A stretch of 64,000 nt of DNA from Whalleya microplaca. Its lineage: Eukaryota > Ascomycota > Sordariomycetes > Xylariales > Xylariaceae. The notes beneath the pieces are model-generated. The model was not told the DNA's origin. It made no database searches and saw only the letters and a program-made list of their open reading frames with translations. Numbering within the stretch: the first letter of the stretch is position 1; each line of letters opens with the position of its first letter. Made by a program: the position numbers and the translations under genes. Positions 60,876 to 64,000 of this stretch are shown piece after piece. The DNA lies in NCBI GenBank assembly GCA_022497155.1, contig MU385745.1:62001-126000 (forward strand), written 5' to 3'.

Positions 60876-61780
60876 ATGAAGGAAGTCGTTCTTAATAAAG
60901 ACAACATTGTTGACGTCTTACGCTCTATAGGAGTGCCTGCAAATAGTACCGGAGCTACTCTGACTATCCAGCTGGACTCCTTCGCTCGGGCTGGCGGTAG
61001 TCATATTGTTCCGTTAGGCCAGCCTCAGCACTACGGCACACCTCGAGTTCGGGACAGCAATCACTTCCACACACATATGGATCTCCCGAAGAATCCTCCA
61101 TTGATTGATGGGCGTGAGCCTGAGGCGTTTGCATTTAGGCTGCCACCCAACGGCGACGAAGCTTTGATAGGCCGACACCGCAGAAAGCTCTGTTCAGATA
61201 TCGACGTTCAGGATGGCGGGCCTTGTAGCGGTATGTCTTTGGATCTTTTGTTATGAAATCACACTGCTGACACTTACAAGGGGTTGTAGTGGTGGAGGTC
61301 GGCTTTGTAGATTCCAAAGGTCGTCGCCGGTCATTTTGGGGGTCCGGGACCGTCATTGATGATCAGCACATCATGACCGTTGGTCACAACATCTGGCACC
61401 GTAAACACGGGCGTGCCGTGTCTGCTAGTGTTTATCGGGATAGTCGTGCAGACCGTTATGGCTCTGATGACCGCCACGTAGACATCGTGGCCGTACATTC
61501 TCAGTGGATCCATGCACGTTCGGTCCAGAATGACTTTGCCATTCTTCGCATTTCAGAACCTTTTCACGACAATGTTCGACCTTTGAGATACCATAAGACA
61601 CCAACCGATATAGACAGTATCAGCGTGAAGGTCTATGGTTTCAAGGATGACAAGCCCAAAGATGGACATGGCACGGGGCCTCTTCGTCTTGCTTACAGCG
61701 ATAGCGAGGTCATATACAGGCCTGGAGGGGACAATCTAGCTGGTAGTGAAGAGTCAAGCTTGGTGCAACGGCGATGGTAA
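60876..61780 (+). CDS. Trypsin-like (S1B/V8-type) protein, probably inactive and possibly truncated
   Basis: Exons 60876-61230 and 61290-61780 give about 281 residues. The second exon has the protease core: 'FWGSGTVIDDQHIMTVGHNI' with the catalytic His at about 151 and 'NDFAILRI' with the Asp at about 200. Where the Ser motif (GxSG) is expected the sequence reads 'DNLAGSEESSLVQ', so the catalytic Ser appears replaced by Glu. The frame ends at RRW-stop, but the last codons overlap a good donor (GTAAGT at 61777), so a further exon may exist; none was convincingly found. There is no signal peptide. In fungi such domains often sit at the N-terminus of larger NLR-like proteins. It could be a pseudogene. 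Confidence 0.6.
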
Positions 61781-62627
61781 GTACGCTGGATTGCTTATAT
61801 GATGAAGACTCATGAACATTATGACATAATGTATTTACGGTGTAAGGTATAGAGATGGATGCTTCAGGTTACAAAGGGAATGGGGAAAAATCAGGATCTC
61901 AAATAGGGATATCTAGATGGAGTTTTAATACCGAGGCTTGAATGCTGAAAAGGCACTACTGAAGAGATCTTCGGAGCCGTTGTAGGGCAGCTTAATTCGA
62001 CTTTCTGAGAAAGACTGTTCCTAAAATCCTTAGCCTAGGGTGAAGTTAGAAATAGGCCTACTGTCCTGCTGGCATCGGGTTCTGGAATGCAGCACGCGGC
62101 CGTGGCCGCAAGACTACAACCCATGAACCCTCGCACGGCCACTACATGACCTGCGCAACGGCAACAAACCCGGCAACAGCACCCGCGCAGGCCGCGCCGA
62201 CCAATGACTGGAGTTACCGACGTCATACCCGTAGTTGAGACCTCAATCATCTTCACCAACTCAACTTCAATGTTCAGTGCTTAGGTCGATTCAGCTGTGC
62301 GCGGCCTTCCACTGCATCTAATCTATCATCCTCGAGGCGCAGCTGTGTGGTTAGGACAGCAAAGACAGTGGTTCTGAGGGGATTTGTTGAGCTGGCTTCG
62401 GTCGCCTGTTCAAGGACGAGGAGTTCGCCAACAGACCGGGGGAGCAATTGCCAAATTGCTCGAGGATAGATGACTAGGCATCTTACGTCCCGAAGGACCG
62501 TATCCAAATCCTTAGACTCAACTAACATGCTTAGAGACTCAATGGCTTCAGCGATTGCCTGAATCTCCCTGGAGACTATGCGCTGGTATATACAACTATA
62601 GCGGCAGTGAATAGCATCAACTAGCAA
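61781..62627. other. Intergenic, 0.85 kb
   Basis: A 117-codon minus-strand frame (62274-62627) starts only from TTG and has no recognised motif. A GC-rich piece at 62080-62210 is open in several frames. No gene accepted. Confidence 0.45.
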
Positions 62628-62737
62628 GGCGGGTTGGTGGAGTGGTCTAACACGTGCGACTCAAGTTCTCAAACTTTGTCCTTAGACAGGATTTCGCATC
62701 TCGTAAAGAGGCGTGGGTTCGAATCCCACACCCGTCA
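62628..62737 (+). tRNA. tRNA-Leu (anticodon CAA) with intron
   Basis: The acceptor stem GGCGGGT pairs with ACCCGTC (one G-U pair). The anticodon stem TGCGA pairs with TCGCA, the anticodon CAA is at 62662-62664, and a 27-nt intron (about 62666-62692) follows position 37. A long variable arm, as in leucine tRNAs, precedes the T arm 'GTGGGTTCGAATCCCAC', which contains the B box. The discriminator is A (62737). A TTTT run at 62742-62745 can serve as the Pol III terminator. Confidence 0.93.
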
Positions 62738-63338
62738 AACATTTTGCCTTGTAGCGCTTAAAAGTTAATCTGACTTGCGTTCTTTTAGGATTGATTTTTG
62801 CTGTTGGGGTGTGTGGGGGAGAGCAGACAGCCCAGCTTCTTATACCCTACTAGATCGGGTTTAGCATCTCGGTGTATGTATATTCTGCTGTTTTTTTTAC
62901 GGAAGTTGTTGCAAGAGTTATAAGCTCCGCCTCAACTATAATTATTTATTTCAGCCCATGAGCACTTGTTCAACGTTTCAGTGTGTATAACTTGGACTGT
63001 AAAAGCAGAATGACCTCGGTTCGGAATCTGGGTTGAGATGTACTGGCTCTATTGTTAAACAGTATAATGCATCTAAGCGAGCAACTACGGAAGAACTATG
63101 GCAGCACGGATGGAAGCCCCACCTTCCTCTAGAACCGGTTCCACTAAAATTTTCTACATAGGTATCATGGAAATGTTTGCTTTGCGATCCTGCAGTACTT
63201 CCCGGTCCACCGCTCTGAACCTGAGCAGCCTTTCTCTCTCTCTCTTTCTAAAAAATTCAATTAAATCAGTATTGTATTCCACTCAAGCATTTCGGGTATT
63301 CCACATCGATTTCCGAGAAGCAAGCAAAGCAAGACAAG
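62738..63338. other. Intergenic and 5' leader of the Nop6-like gene
   Basis: Contains a pyrimidine-rich tract at about 63225-63248, common upstream of highly expressed fungal genes. No other feature recognised. Confidence 0.55.
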
Positions 63339-64000
63339 ATGGCCACAAAGCGCAAATCCGAAGACAACCCCACTGCGGCCACCGCCATGGACACGACCAA
63401 GAAGCGAAGGCGACTGAGCGCCGCGGACGAGGCACCCAAGCCCGAGAAGAAGAAGTCCAAGAAGGATCGCAAGCACAAGTCCACGTCCAAGGACACCGTC
63501 GCAGAAGCCCAGCCGCAGGAAGCAGAAAACGCCATCGAGACCGAGCCGTCCAACGACACCCCCATGGAAGAGGAGGCTCCTGCTGCAGACAGCAAGCCCT
63601 CCAAGAAGAGCAAAAAGGACAAGAGTGACAAAAAGGATAAGAAAGATAAGAAGGACAAGAAGGACAAGAAGAAGAAGACCTCCACACCCTCCACAGCAGA
63701 CGCTCCCCCCCCCATCACCACCACCACCACCGACGCCACAGCAGACGCAGACGCAGCAGCAGAGACCACCACCCCCTCAACATCAACCACCTCCAAGAAG
63801 CCGGCGCGCTTCATCGTCTTCGTCGGCAACCTGCCGTACAGCGCGACCGAGGCGCAGATAACCGCGCACTTCAGCGCCGTGCACCCGACCTCGGTGCGCC
63901 TGCTGCACCAGAAGGCCGACCCGAGCAAGTCGCGCGGCGTCGCCTTCGTCGAGTTCGCGCGCTTCGACCACATGAAGACGGCGCTGAAGACGATGCACCA
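63339..64000 (+). CDS. NOP6: Nop6-like nucleolar RNA-binding protein (RRM), 3' end missing
   Basis: A ribosome-biogenesis protein by resemblance to fungal Nop6, which binds rRNA in early small-subunit precursors. The start is the ATG at 63339 in a good context ('caagATGGC'). The first ~145 residues are charged and disordered, with nuclear-signal-like patches ('TKKRRRLSAA', 'KKDKKDKKDKKDKKKK') and a Thr/Ala/Asp-rich linker. The RRM follows with RNP2 'FIVFVGNLPY' and RNP1 'SRGVAFVEFA'. The window ends inside the RRM, at 'KTALKTMHH', so the C-terminus is not seen. No intron is visible. Another RRM protein with a basic N-terminus is a less likely alternative. Confidence 0.85.
   Translation, partial: MATKRKSEDNPTAATAMDTTKKRRRLSAADEAPKPEKKKSKKDRKHKSTSKDTVAEAQPQEAENAIETEPSNDTPMEEEAPAADSKPSKKSKKDKSDKKDKKDKKDKKDKKKKTSTPSTADAPPPITTTTTDATADADAAAETTTPSTSTTSKKPARFIVFVGNLPYSATEAQITAHFSAVHPTSVRLLHQKADPSKSRGVAFVEFARFDHMKTALKTMH

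Noticed and set aside
62142..62627. Minus-strand frame (62274-62627) plus a nearby glycine-zipper-like reading (about 62142-62204), together suggesting a pore-forming protein
   Set aside because: The two parts are in different frames, no acceptable splice donor joins them, and the upstream part lacks an ATG start.

Overview
The window is nuclear DNA of a filamentous ascomycete (Pezizomycotina, most likely Sordariomycetes). The genes are cut by short introns of about 50-90 nt with GT..AG ends and CTAAC/CTGAC-like branch sites, the intergenic gaps are 0.4-3.4 kb, and the gene set (Dal5-type permease, membrane GH3 glucosidase, TAM/LaeA-type methyltransferase, fungal STAND N-terminal domain, cyanovirin-type secreted protein) is typical of that group. 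All gene models come from reading frames and splice signals in the DNA; no transcript evidence or homology search was available.

Layout. 0-2.3 kb: 3' part of a fused HyuA/HyuB 5-oxoprolinase-type gene. 5.5-12.8 kb: a short-chain dehydrogenase and a glutamine-synthetase-family ligase transcribed divergently, then a convergent Dal5-type permease, which may form a small catabolic unit. 14.4-20.6 kb: dienelactone-hydrolase-like/SnoaL fusion, membrane-anchored beta-glucosidase, and a secreted cysteine-rich protein with a cyanovirin-N-like pattern. 24.1-30.1 kb: copper amine oxidase and an MFS transporter. 30.1-33.6 kb: gene-poor, with a stop-riddled coding remnant. 33.6-41.7 kb: several unrecognised fungal genes, an NmrA-like reductase and nicotinate-nucleotide pyrophosphorylase. 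42.1-51.1 kb: urea transporter DUR3 with four upstream GATAAG sites, a TAM-type methyltransferase and an FMO. 53.1-54.1 kb: an ornithine-cyclodeaminase-family gene. 55.8-61.8 kb: an accessory-looking stretch with a STAND-type N-terminal domain fused to a degenerate Ras-like GTPase, a PPOX-fold protein with a C-terminal membrane helix, and a trypsin-like gene that seems to lack its catalytic serine. 62.6 kb: intron-containing tRNA-Leu(CAA). 63.3 kb to the end: 5' part of a Nop6-like nucleolar RNA-binding protein.

Several genes suit scavenging of organic nitrogen (5-oxoprolinase, GS-like ligase, Dal5-type permease, amine oxidase, DUR3, ornithine-cyclodeaminase family), and two of them carry clustered GATA elements upstream. 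They are kilobases apart and mixed with unrelated genes, so this is a theme and not a demonstrated cluster. The best candidate for something undescribed is the STAND-N/Ras-like fusion at 55.8-57.5 kb, whose GTPase half keeps the nucleotide-binding motifs but has replaced the catalytic and switch residues.
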